A stretch of DNA of 62,533 nt from Sphingomonas sp. (lineage in GTDB: Bacteria; Pseudomonadota; Alphaproteobacteria; Sphingomonadales; Sphingomonadaceae): NCBI GenBank assembly GCA_025936675.1, contig JAICSX010000011.1, positions 1 through 62,533 on the forward strand, given 5' to 3'. Shown piece by piece: positions 54,492 to 62,533 of this stretch. Both the position numbers and the translations under genes were made by a program. A model generated the notes under the pieces. It did not search any database and was not told the origin of the DNA. It saw only the letters and a list, made by a program, of their open reading frames with translations. Position 1 is the first letter of the stretch. Each line of letters opens with the position of its first letter.

Positions 54492-55727
54492 ATGGCCCGT
54501 ATCGTGATGAAATTCGGCGGCACCTCGATGGCGGGCATCGAACGCATCCGCCATGTCGCCGGGCTTGTGAAGCGAGAGGGGGACCGCGGTAATCAGCTTG
54601 CGGTGGTCGTCTCCGCGATGGCCGGGGAAACCGATCGACTAGTACAGCTCTGTAAAGAAGCCGCGCCGCTCTACGATCCCCGCGAATATGACGTGGTCGT
54701 GGCATCGGGCGAGCAGGTCACTGCGGGCCTTCTTGCGATCACGCTATCGGGAATGGGTGTCAACGCCCGGTCCTACATGGGCTGGCAGCTTCCGATCCGA
54801 GCCTCGGGCCATTCGTCCGCGCTGATCGACCACATCGAAGCGAACATCCTCGAGGACGTCTTCGCAAAGGGCGGCATCGCGATCATCCCGGGATTCCAGG
54901 GGATTACGGCGGAAGGCGATCTCGCGACGCTGGGTCGTGGCGGATCCGATACATCCGCGGTCGCGCTTGCGGTGGCGGTTAAGGCCGACCGCTGCGACAT
55001 CTACACCGATGTCGAGGGCGTGTTCACGACCGACCCCCGTATCGTCCCGCGCGCCCGCAAGCTCGACGCCATCACCTATGAGGAGATGCTGGAGCTGGCG
55101 TCGGTAGGCGCCAAGGTGCTGCAGACCCGCTCGGTGGGGCTTGCGATGCGCTACAACATGGCGCTGCAGGTCCTTTCGTCGTTCGAAGACAGACCCGGAA
55201 CCCTCATCGTCTCGGACGAAAGAATCGAGGAGATCAACATGGAACGCCAGCTCGTCACGGGCATCGCCCACGACAAGAATGAGGCGCGGATCACGCTCAT
55301 TGGCCTGCCCGACAAGCCGGGGACGGTCGCCTCGATCTTCGCGCCGCTCGCGGCCGCCAACATCAACGTCGACATGATCGTCCAGAGCGGCCGCACCGGC
55401 GAGAAGAGCGACCTCACCTTCACCGTGCCGACGGCATCGCTGGCCCACGCCGTTGCAGAGCTCGAAAAGTCCAAGGCAGCAATCGGCTTCGACAAGATTT
55501 TGACCGACACCAATGTGGTGAAGGTGAGCGCCGTCGGCATCGGCATGCGCTCCAACGCGGGTATTGCCGCGAAGATGTTCGAGACCCTTGCAGAGCGCGG
55601 AATCAACATCCTCGCCATTTCGACCTCGGAGATCAAAGTCTCGGTCCTGCTGCCGGAGGAATATACCGAGCTTGCGGTGCGTGTGCTCCACAGCGCCTTT
55701 GGCCTCGATGCGGAGCAAGCGGCGTGA
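54492..55727 (+). CDS. lysC: Aspartate kinase
   Basis: LysC phosphorylates aspartate at the start of lysine, threonine and methionine synthesis. The 411-residue protein has the N-terminal KFGGTSMAGIERI, the GRGGSDTSAVALAVAV catalytic region, and two C-terminal ACT domains (VTGIAHDKNEARITLIGLPD and VKVSAVGIGMRSNAGIA) for feedback control. The stop overlaps the next gene by four bases. Confidence 0.96.
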   Translation: MARIVMKFGGTSMAGIERIRHVAGLVKREGDRGNQLAVVVSAMAGETDRLVQLCKEAAPLYDPREYDVVVASGEQVTAGLLAITLSGMGVNARSYMGWQLPIRASGHSSALIDHIEANILEDVFAKGGIAIIPGFQGITAEGDLATLGRGGSDTSAVALAVAVKADRCDIYTDVEGVFTTDPRIVPRARKLDAITYEEMLELASVGAKVLQTRSVGLAMRYNMALQVLSSFEDRPGTLIVSDERIEEINMERQLVTGIAHDKNEARITLIGLPDKPGTVASIFAPLAAANINVDMIVQSGRTGEKSDLTFTVPTASLAHAVAELEKSKAAIGFDKILTDTNVVKVSAVGIGMRSNAGIAAKMFETLAERGINILAISTSEIKVSVLLPEEYTELAVRVLHSAFGLDAEQAA

Positions 55728-56782
55728 GCGGCGAAGGGTTGATTGCCGAGCCGCGCGCGGTTCACTCCAGCGTCGGCCATGCTCGCCTCAAGGAGCTGAT
55801 GCATCGCGGCACCGAGTTCCTCGGCTGCGACGTCGCGATCATGGGTGGGGCGATGAGCTGGATCTCGGAGCGCCACCTGGTTGCAGCAATTTCCGAGGCC
55901 GGTGGCTTCGGCGTGATCGCGTGCGGCGCGATGAGCCCGCAGCTGCTCGACACGGAGATAGGGGAGACCAAAAAGCGAACCAAGCGGTCGTTCGGCGTCA
56001 ATCTGATTACCATGCATCCGCAGCTCTCCGACCTCATCGACGTCTGCGCGAAACACGGTGTCGGCCACGTAGTGCTCGCGGGGGGATTGCCTCCGGGCGG
56101 AGCGATCGAGCGGATCAAGGCGAGCGGCGCGAAGCTCGTCTGCTTCGCCCCGGCGCTCGCGCTCGCGAAGAAGCTGATGCGGTCGGGCGCCGACGCGCTG
56201 GTGATCGAAGGCATGGAGGCCGGCGGGCACATCGGCCCAGTTTCGACATCGGTGCTGGCGCAGGAAATCCTCCCCGTCGTCGCCAAGGACATCCCGGTTT
56301 TTGTTGCCGGCGGGATCGGCCGCGGCGAGGCGATTGCGGCCTACCTCGAGATGGGCGCCGTAGGGGTCCAGCTCGGCACGCGCTTTGTCTGCGCTCACGA
56401 GTGCATCGCGCATCCCAACTTCAAGAAGGCGTTCATCCGCGCCTCGGCGCGTGATGCCATCCCTTCGGTCCAGATCGACCCGCGGCTTCCAGTTATCCCC
56501 GTCCGCGCGCTCAAGAATCAGGAAATGGTGAACTTCGCGGCCAAGCAGCGCGAAGTCGCCGACCTTCTCGACAAGGGAGCGGTCGAGATGGCCGAAGCCC
56601 AGCTCCAGATCGAACATTATTGGGCCGGAGCGCTGCGCCGCGCGGTGATCGACGGAGACGTTGAAAGCGGCTCGGTCATGGCCGGCCAGTCGGTCGGCAT
56701 GGTCAATCGCGAGGAGCCGGTCGCCGCGATCATCCAGGAGCTGGTTGACGAGGCCGCCGCGGCGCTCGAAAGCCGCGGCTGA
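55724..56782 (+). CDS. Nitronate monooxygenase-type flavoprotein
   Basis: This 352-residue TIM-barrel FMN protein has AIMGGAMSWISERHLVAAIS at the start, AGGLPPGG and VIEGMEAGGHIGP in the middle and FVAGGIGRGEAIAAYLEMGA near the phosphate site, as in 2-nitropropane dioxygenase-like proteins. The His in GGHIGP fits the active site. Coupling to lysC by GTGA is positional only. Many family members have no proven substrate. Confidence 0.88.
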   Translation: MSGEGLIAEPRAVHSSVGHARLKELMHRGTEFLGCDVAIMGGAMSWISERHLVAAISEAGGFGVIACGAMSPQLLDTEIGETKKRTKRSFGVNLITMHPQLSDLIDVCAKHGVGHVVLAGGLPPGGAIERIKASGAKLVCFAPALALAKKLMRSGADALVIEGMEAGGHIGPVSTSVLAQEILPVVAKDIPVFVAGGIGRGEAIAAYLEMGAVGVQLGTRFVCAHECIAHPNFKKAFIRASARDAIPSVQIDPRLPVIPVRALKNQEMVNFAAKQREVADLLDKGAVEMAEAQLQIEHYWAGALRRAVIDGDVESGSVMAGQSVGMVNREEPVAAIIQELVDEAAAALESRG

Positions 56783-56846
56783 ACATCATTTCATTTGGCG
56801 CGGCAGCGACCTCGTGGAACAGTTGCCCCCGGAAGGGGATCCGTAG

Positions 56847-57827
56847 ATGAAGATGCTGTTGCTTGGCCTGTCTGCCGCGTTGCTGGTTGCCGCCGCTCCT
56901 CCTCAACAGCAGGTCGTCCAAAGAATAGCCCTTCACGATGGCGGCTGGGACATCCTCACAGTCGATCCGGAATCTCACCGCGTGTTCGTTTCCCGCACCG
57001 ATGGCGTGGACGCGATCGATACGCGCACGGGCGCGGTCACGCCCGACTTGATCAAGGGCACGCGCTTCCATGGGGTCACAGCGGTTCCGGGGACTGATCT
57101 CGCCGTCGCGACAGAAGCGGCGGGCTCGGCGATTGTCTTCAATAAGTTCACCGGCAAGGTGATGGCGGAAGTGAAGACCGACCCCGACGCCGACGCCACG
57201 ATCTACGAGCCAAGCACGCGCGACGTCTGGGTGATGAACGGAGACTCCGGCACCATCAGCATCGTCGACCCGCGCGCTGGCACCGAGGTCGGCAAGATCA
57301 ATCTTGGAAGCGGCCTTGAATTTGCGGCGATCGACGGTCGCGGGCACCTGTTCGTCAATCTGTCGGACAAAGGCGACTTGGCGGAGGTCGACATCGCCGG
57401 CCGCAAGGTCGCGCGAACTATTCCGCTCACCGGCTGCCAGCACCCCACCGGCCTCACCTACGTCAGCCCGGGCGTGCTCATCTCCGCCTGCGCGAACGGC
57501 GTCGCCAAGATTGTCCGCGCGAGCGATCTCAAGCTGCTCGGGGGCATTCCCATCGGCCCTCGTCCCGACGGGGCCTTTGCCGACCCGGCGCGTCACCGCG
57601 CTTACATTCCGAGTGGGGGCGACGGGACATTGGCGGTGATCGACACGAGCGGCCCGCTGCCGCGCAAGTTCGCCACCGTGCAGACCGAAGTGGGCGCCCG
57701 AACCGGTGCCGTGGACTCGTCCACTGGAGCTGTCTACGTGATGGGCGCGAAGTTCGGTCCGCCGCCCGCGGCAGGCGGCCGCCCGACGCTCATTTCCGGC
57801 TCGGTGGAACTGCTGGTCGTCAAGTAA
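56847..57827 (+). CDS. YncE-like beta-propeller protein
   Basis: This 326-residue exported protein has a signal peptide (MKMLLLGLSAALLVAAAPPQ) and repeated beta-propeller blades such as SHRVFVSRTDGVDAIDTRTG, TRDVWVMNGDSGTISIVDPR and HRAYIPSGGDGTLAVIDTSG. Family proteins (YncE/PQQ-like) are periplasmic; roles are mostly unknown. The upstream 64 bases contain no clear promoter. Confidence 0.88.
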   Translation: MKMLLLGLSAALLVAAAPPQQQVVQRIALHDGGWDILTVDPESHRVFVSRTDGVDAIDTRTGAVTPDLIKGTRFHGVTAVPGTDLAVATEAAGSAIVFNKFTGKVMAEVKTDPDADATIYEPSTRDVWVMNGDSGTISIVDPRAGTEVGKINLGSGLEFAAIDGRGHLFVNLSDKGDLAEVDIAGRKVARTIPLTGCQHPTGLTYVSPGVLISACANGVAKIVRASDLKLLGGIPIGPRPDGAFADPARHRAYIPSGGDGTLAVIDTSGPLPRKFATVQTEVGARTGAVDSSTGAVYVMGAKFGPPPAAGGRPTLISGSVELLVVK

Positions 57828-57898
57828 GCCGGCGGCGCTTAGCTATTGCAAATGGCTCCAATTAGGCTTTCGCGCATTATTGGCGCGCGAGGGAATTG

Positions 57899-59050
57899 AT
57901 GAGCACGACCTTTGACAGCTGGTTCATGGCCGGCTTCGAATGCTCGTCGCACAGGCGGCGCGATGGCGTTCGTCTCGACCTCATCAAAGCCACCGGCCAC
58001 GACAAGCACGTGCTGGAAGACTATCGCCTGTGCAAGCGCTTCGGCTTCGGCACGATCCGCGACGGCACCCGCTGGCACCTGATCGGGAAGACGCCCGGCA
58101 AGTACGACTGGTCAAGCTGGCTGCCGATGATCGAGGCCGCGGAGGAGGCGGGGCTGCAGGTCATCTGGGACCTGTTCCACTATGGCTCGCCCGACTGCAT
58201 CGATCAGGGCGCCGACGACTTCCCCGACCGTTTCACCGACTTCGCTATTGCCGCGCTCGAGCAGCAGCAGTCGATCAGCAAGCGCCCTCCGGTCGTCTGT
58301 CCGCTGAACGAGATCAACTTTCTCGCCTGGGCCGTCGATGACGGCTATTTCCCGCTTGTCGGACCCGACGAACAAGGATGGATGAAGCGTCAGCTCGTCA
58401 AGACTGCGATCAGCGCTGCCAAAGCGATCAAGCGCGAATGGCCGCGTTCGACGATCATCTGGGCCGAGCCCCTAATCCACATCGCCCCGCACGACCGCAG
58501 GCGTCAGAACGTGCGCGGTGCTGAGCGAAACCTCCAGGGGATGTACCAAGCCTACGACTGGATCACCGGACGAGCCGAACCGGAGCTCGGCGGCGATCCC
58601 TCGCTCGTCGATGTCGTCGGGTGGAACTTCTACCCGCACAACCAATGGTACTGGAACGGCCCGACGATCCCGATGGGCCACCACGAATATCGCCCACTTG
58701 CCGACATGCTGATCGAAATGGGCGAGCGCTACGGCAAGCCTCTGTTCCTTTCCGAGACCGGCGCCGAAGGCACGGGCAAGCCCTCTTGGCTCCACTATGT
58801 CTGCAACGAGGTTCGCGACGCCATGAGCCGCGGCGCCGACATCCGCGGCATCTGCTGGTACCCGATCACGGCCTATCCCGGCTGGGATAACTCACGCCAT
58901 GCCGAAACGGGCCTGTTCTCGACCGTCGTCGCCAACGGCACGCGTCACGTCGATGAGCGCCTGCTCGCCGAATTCGAGCTGCAGCGTGAGCTGTTCGACG
59001 GGATGGGCGAGCAGGCGCGGCCGCGGCTATCCCTCGCGTCGAGGCGCTAG
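57899..59050 (+). CDS. Glycoside hydrolase, beta-glucosidase-like (GH1-type TIM barrel)
   Basis: This 383-residue cytoplasmic protein has the acid/base Glu in CPLNEINFLAW and the nucleophile Glu in FLSETGAEGTGKP, as in clan-A beta-glycosidases. It is shorter than typical GH1 enzymes (about 450) and may belong to a GH1-like subfamily. It is convergent with a GH43 gene (4-base overlap), suggesting linked polysaccharide use. ATG 57899 is chosen over TTG 57896. Confidence 0.82.
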   Translation: MSTTFDSWFMAGFECSSHRRRDGVRLDLIKATGHDKHVLEDYRLCKRFGFGTIRDGTRWHLIGKTPGKYDWSSWLPMIEAAEEAGLQVIWDLFHYGSPDCIDQGADDFPDRFTDFAIAALEQQQSISKRPPVVCPLNEINFLAWAVDDGYFPLVGPDEQGWMKRQLVKTAISAAKAIKREWPRSTIIWAEPLIHIAPHDRRRQNVRGAERNLQGMYQAYDWITGRAEPELGGDPSLVDVVGWNFYPHNQWYWNGPTIPMGHHEYRPLADMLIEMGERYGKPLFLSETGAEGTGKPSWLHYVCNEVRDAMSRGADIRGICWYPITAYPGWDNSRHAETGLFSTVVANGTRHVDERLLAEFELQRELFDGMGEQARPRLSLASRR

Positions 59051-60111
59051 GTAGCCGGCGCTTCCTGTGGCTCGTGCGATGGCGTGCCGACCCAAGGCCA
59101 GCAGTCATGCCATTCGACGCGATCGATGAGCAGGATCCGCCGGCTGTTGATCTCGTCCTGCTGCGTCTGCCGTGGCTTGTTCACGTCGATCGCGTGATAG
59201 ACGATCCAAAATTCGCCGTCGCTGTCTTCGGCGATGCAGTTGTGACCGGGCGCCAGCCACTCGTCGTTCTTGAACAGGATCAGGCTATGCGGCACGCCCT
59301 TCGCCTGCTCCAGCGTTTCGAACGGCCCGACCGGGCTTTCGGAGCGCGCGACCATCACGCCGTAATCGGCGTCCGGGCCGCAGCAATTGTCGCCTGAATA
59401 GAGGAGATAGTAATAAGGCTCGCGGTAGATCACCCACGCCGCTTCGACGAGACGGGGGAAGGAACCGTTCTCGCCGTTGGGCCAGATGAGGTCGGTCGGA
59501 GTGCTGTTCGGAGCGAAGGACATCCGATCGGGGGCAAGTTCCTGGACCTTGATCGGCTGGAACCCCGAGCCCCAGTAGAGCAAGTGCCGCCCCGTCACAG
59601 GGTCGTCGAACGCCATCGGATCGATATATTCGAAGCCCATGCCGAGCAGCAGCGGCATGCCCATGTCGACGAACGGACCTTCGGGTGATTCCGACGTCGC
59701 GACCGCAAGCGCATGGCCGCGCTCATGACTATGGCAGACGTCGGGCGTCGCCGAGAAATACATGAAATAGGTCTTCCCATCGAAGATCACGCTCGGGGCC
59801 CAGAAGTCCTGGGTCGTCCGCGCCCATTCGGGCTTTTGCGGAAGCGCATCGCCGAGTTGCTCCCAGTCGATGAGGTCTTTCGACCGCGCCACCTGGATGT
59901 TGATCCACTCGCCGTTGCGAAGAGTCTGCGTCGCGTAAGCGTAATAATAACCATCCGCCGCACGGATGACGGCAGGGTCGGGGAAGTCTTCGTCGAGTAC
60001 CGGGTTTACGTAGCAACGTCCGGGTGCCGAGGCCCGCGCCGGGCCCGAAGCTCCCGCGCCGGGGAAATTCACATTGTCAGAATCGAAAGAGGTTCTCATG
60101 GGTATGGACAT
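59047..60111 (-). CDS. GH43-family glycoside hydrolase
   Basis: This 354-residue five-bladed beta-propeller has the family catalytic Asp in DEDFPDPAVIRAADGYYYAY, a second Asp in FEYIDPMAFDD and the general-acid Glu in RLVEAAWVIYR. GH43 members hydrolyse arabinans or xylans from plant walls. No signal peptide is evident (start MSIPMRTSFDSDNVNF; Met5 is an alternative), so it may act in the cytoplasm on imported oligosaccharides. It pairs with the convergent GH1-like gene. Confidence 0.87.
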   Translation of the reverse strand: MSIPMRTSFDSDNVNFPGAGASGPARASAPGRCYVNPVLDEDFPDPAVIRAADGYYYAYATQTLRNGEWINIQVARSKDLIDWEQLGDALPQKPEWARTTQDFWAPSVIFDGKTYFMYFSATPDVCHSHERGHALAVATSESPEGPFVDMGMPLLLGMGFEYIDPMAFDDPVTGRHLLYWGSGFQPIKVQELAPDRMSFAPNSTPTDLIWPNGENGSFPRLVEAAWVIYREPYYYLLYSGDNCCGPDADYGVMVARSESPVGPFETLEQAKGVPHSLILFKNDEWLAPGHNCIAEDSDGEFWIVYHAIDVNKPRQTQQDEINSRRILLIDRVEWHDCWPWVGTPSHEPQEAPAT

Positions 60112-60298
60112 ATGGGCGGCACGGCTGATGGGAAAGCCGGATTGTAATTCATAGTTGTGAACGCCTGGCCCTCAGTGAAGTCCGACTTCTGACTATCCGG
60201 ATTAGCTGACCGTCCCGTCGCGGAACGCTCGAAACTCGGCGGTTTCGCTTGCGCTGAAGCGATGACAAGATTCGACGGGTCCGATCAGGAGATCGATC

Positions 60299-60613
60299 GT
60301 GGAACATGATTGTCGACGCCAATCGACCCGCGAACCCGTTACCCTTGCCGGCTCGGCGCTCGGTTTCGGCCGGTCGCGCTCGGTCATCGTTTCCGACCTT
60401 TCGCCGGAAGGCGCCAAGCTCGACGCGCGCGATTTACCGCCTCCCGGTGACGACGTCTTCGTCGTCGTCGGGCCATTCGATTCGATGGCGACGGTGATGT
60501 GGCGATCGGAAGACAAATGCGGTGTCCGCTTCGACTGCACGGTGGCCGACGACATGATGCAGCGAATGAAGCGTGACGCTCAATGGGAGTCCGTCAGCGG
60601 CTGGTACCGCTAA
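60299..60613 (+). CDS. PilZ-domain protein
   Basis: The 104-residue product begins (GTG) MEHDCRRQSTREPVTLAGSA and carries the c-di-GMP-binding RxxxR (RQSTR) and the D/NxSxxG (DLSPEG) motif of PilZ domains. It likely binds c-di-GMP and regulates surface or polysaccharide functions. The 187-base gap before it holds no confident feature. Confidence 0.85.
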   Translation: MEHDCRRQSTREPVTLAGSALGFGRSRSVIVSDLSPEGAKLDARDLPPPGDDVFVVVGPFDSMATVMWRSEDKCGVRFDCTVADDMMQRMKRDAQWESVSGWYR

Positions 60614-60695
60614 TCGCACAATTCCGCGGAGCGCGTCCGCACTCGCTCATCGGTGCGTGACACGCGCGCGGTCGATCTGATAGCCGCTTCAGGCG

Positions 60696-62533
60696 ATGCC
60701 TCTGTCAGCCGCCGCGTCCGCCCGTGAGATTCTCGTCGGCCTCCATGAGATCATGGCAAAGCGCGGCTCGGCACAAAGCAAGCTCGACCAGGTCGTCGAT
60801 CTGATTGCCGACAAGATGGATAGCGACGTCTGCTCGATCTATCTGCTGCGCGACAATGTCCTCGAGCTATTCGCGACTCATGGTCTCAGGAAAGAGGCGG
60901 TGCACGTCACACGCTTGAGAATGGGCGACGGCCTGGTCGGGACCATTGCCGCCGAGGGTCGCGTGCTGAACCTGGCTGAAGCCGCCGAGCACCCGGCCTT
61001 CCTCTACAAACCCGAGACCGGCGAAGAGCGCTTCCATAGCTTTGCCGGCGTGCCCATCGTCCGTCTCGAAAGCCCGATCGGAGTCCTCGCCGTCCAGCAT
61101 GCCGAACCGCGGCGATACGAGGACGTCGAGATCGAAGCGCTCCAGACCGTCGCAATGGTCCTCTCTGAGATGATCGCGGGCGCCCGGCTGGTCGACGGCG
61201 CTCGCCGAAGCCGCCTCAGAAGCGCCGGGCCGCTCCGTCTCTCCGGCCTCAAGCTCGTTGCCGGAATGGCCAAGGGCCACGCGGTCTTCCACGAGCCGCG
61301 CATCATCGTCGAGCATACCGTCGCCGAGGACGTCGAGGCCGAGCGTGAGCGCGTCTATTCCGCCTTCCGAAAGATGCGCGAGCAGATCGACAATATGGCT
61401 CGCGATGCCGAGTTCGGCACGACGGGCGAGCACCAGGAGATTCTCGAGACCTACCGCATGTTCGCCTATGACGAAGGCTGGTCGCGGCGGATCAATTCGG
61501 CAATCGACAGCGGACTCACGGCGGAAGCGGCGATCGAGCGCGTTCAACAGCGGACGCGGGCGCGGATGCAGGAGATCGACGATCCGCTGCTCCAGGAACG
61601 CATGCATGACCTCGAGGACCTCTCGAACCGGCTGCTCCGGATCGTGTCCGGCCGGATCGGCACTGCGGCGCAGACGGGCCTTGCGCACGATTCGGTGCTG
61701 ATCGCGCGTAACCTCGGTCCGGCTGACCTGCTCGAATATGATCGGCGCCGGCTGAAGGCCGTGCTGCTCGAGGAAGGTTCACTGACTTCGCACATGACGA
61801 TCGTCGCGCGGGCGATTGGAATCCCCGTGCTCGGGCGCCTTCACGACATCCGCCACAGCGCCGACGAAGGCGAGTTGATCCTCGTCGATGGCGATGCCGG
61901 TAGCGTGATGATCCGGCCGACGCGCCACCTCGTCACCAACTTCGACCATCGCATGGCGCTGAGCCAAAAGCGCCGCGCCGAGTTCGCGGCACTTCGAAGT
62001 CTCCCCGCGAAAACGACGGATGGCGTGAAGGTCAGCGTCATGGTCAATGCCGGCCTCGCCGAAGATGCGGTGACTCTGCCGATGACCGGCGCCGACGGCA
62101 TCGGCCTGTTCCGGACCGAGTTCCAGTTTCTGGTCTCCGCGACGCTTCCAGGGCGCGACCGACAGCTGCGCCTCTACACCAAGGTGCTCGAGGCCGCCGG
62201 CGACCGTCCGGTGGTTTTTCGCACGGTCGACATCGGCGGGGACAAGGCGCTTCCCTACCTCACTGACGATGTCGAGGAACAGGCCGAGAATCCGTCGATG
62301 GGCTGGCGGGCGCTGCGTCTTTCGCTCGAGCGCTCGACGTTGATGAAGGCCCAGGCGCGGGCGTTGATCGAAGCCTCCGGTGGGAAGATCCTTCGAGTCA
62401 TGTTCCCGATGGTCTCCGAGCCATGGGAGTTCGAGGAGGCGAGGGCGCTCTTCGAAGAGCAGGTCGAATGGGCGCGCAAGGGTCACCGCAAGATCCCCAA
62501 GAGGATCGAGTTCGGCGCGATGCTGGAGGTTCC
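60696..62533 (+). CDS. ptsP: PEP-protein phosphotransferase PtsP (EI-Ntr), 3' truncated by the window edge
   Basis: PtsP transfers phosphate from PEP to NPr in the nitrogen PTS. The open frame from ATG 60696 gives 612 residues: an N-terminal GAF domain (about 1-150, starting MPLSAAASAREILVGLHEIM, with DKMDSDVCSIYLL), then the EI domain. The phospho-histidine block is LLEEGSLTSHMTIVARAIGI, and the PEP-binding RTVDIGGDKALPYL and GIGLFRTEFQFL follow. The frame is still open at base 62533. It is separated from lysC by five genes, although the two are often adjacent in alphaproteobacteria. Confidence 0.95.
   Translation, partial: MPLSAAASAREILVGLHEIMAKRGSAQSKLDQVVDLIADKMDSDVCSIYLLRDNVLELFATHGLRKEAVHVTRLRMGDGLVGTIAAEGRVLNLAEAAEHPAFLYKPETGEERFHSFAGVPIVRLESPIGVLAVQHAEPRRYEDVEIEALQTVAMVLSEMIAGARLVDGARRSRLRSAGPLRLSGLKLVAGMAKGHAVFHEPRIIVEHTVAEDVEAERERVYSAFRKMREQIDNMARDAEFGTTGEHQEILETYRMFAYDEGWSRRINSAIDSGLTAEAAIERVQQRTRARMQEIDDPLLQERMHDLEDLSNRLLRIVSGRIGTAAQTGLAHDSVLIARNLGPADLLEYDRRRLKAVLLEEGSLTSHMTIVARAIGIPVLGRLHDIRHSADEGELILVDGDAGSVMIRPTRHLVTNFDHRMALSQKRRAEFAALRSLPAKTTDGVKVSVMVNAGLAEDAVTLPMTGADGIGLFRTEFQFLVSATLPGRDRQLRLYTKVLEAAGDRPVVFRTVDIGGDKALPYLTDDVEEQAENPSMGWRALRLSLERSTLMKAQARALIEASGGKILRVMFPMVSEPWEFEEARALFEEQVEWARKGHRKIPKRIEFGAMLEV

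Overview
The window looks like a chromosomal segment of a GC-rich alphaproteobacterium, most likely of the order Sphingomonadales. The evidence is the gene content (hslVU, yajC-secDF, bamD, sdhCDA, a ptsP not far from lysC, a TonB-dependent receptor, a GDSL autotransporter), many GTG starts with 1-4 base overlaps between neighbours, and two families of palindromic intergenic repeats (GTCA-CCTGAACTTGTTTCAG and GTCATTGCG types). The placement is inferred from gene content; no 16S gene is present. No stretch longer than about 300 bases lacks a gene.

Layout. 1-6.7 kb: the end of uvrB, a GDSL esterase autotransporter, a small membrane protein, a PAS-PAS hybrid histidine kinase and an exported M20 peptidase. 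6.8-10.8 kb: a phage-type lysis cassette (GH108 endolysin, holin-like membrane protein, Rz spanin with a nested Rz1 lipoprotein). A 2,489-bp IS1595/ISXO2-type element with passenger genes is inserted in the last codons of the endolysin; its inverted ends and a perfect 8-bp target duplication are visible. 10.9-15.2 kb: two overlapping TMEM175-type channel genes, hslV and hslU separated by a VOC gene, a DUF2459 protein and tRNA-Pro. 15.3-24 kb: yajC-secD-secF, bamD, recN and ligA with small hydrolase-type genes between them. 24-32 kb: an SDR / B3-type metallo-hydrolase / prmA operon, a soluble globin-type chemoreceptor, sdhCDA without sdhB, and a gamma-carbonic anhydrase.

32.1-35.2 kb holds the most unusual locus. 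A secreted serine protease with a trypsin-type S1 pocket ends against a 70-residue peptide gene whose C-terminus is six exact SSGDGR repeats. The six DNA copies differ only at synonymous positions. A TIR/TolB-N/TPR protein lies just upstream of the peptide gene on the same strand.

35.3-47.5 kb is rich in nucleoside and nucleic-acid functions: a TonB receptor, a YhhQ-type queuosine-precursor transporter, a PfkB adenosine kinase, a LOG-type nucleotide hydrolase, a NupC transporter, cytidine deaminase, an exported S1/P1 nuclease and AMP nucleosidase. Together they could form a scavenging route from extracellular nucleic acid to intracellular bases. A 2-oxoglutarate oxygenase and a STAS-less SulP transporter flanked by repeats interrupt it. 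47.6-62.5 kb: tRNA-Leu, an NDUFA9-like protein, uppP, a GST, an orphan mreB followed by a 38-residue membrane microprotein, ubiG, lysA-lysC-nitronate monooxygenase, a YncE-like beta-propeller, two convergent glycoside hydrolases, a PilZ protein and the 5' part of ptsP, which runs off the window end.
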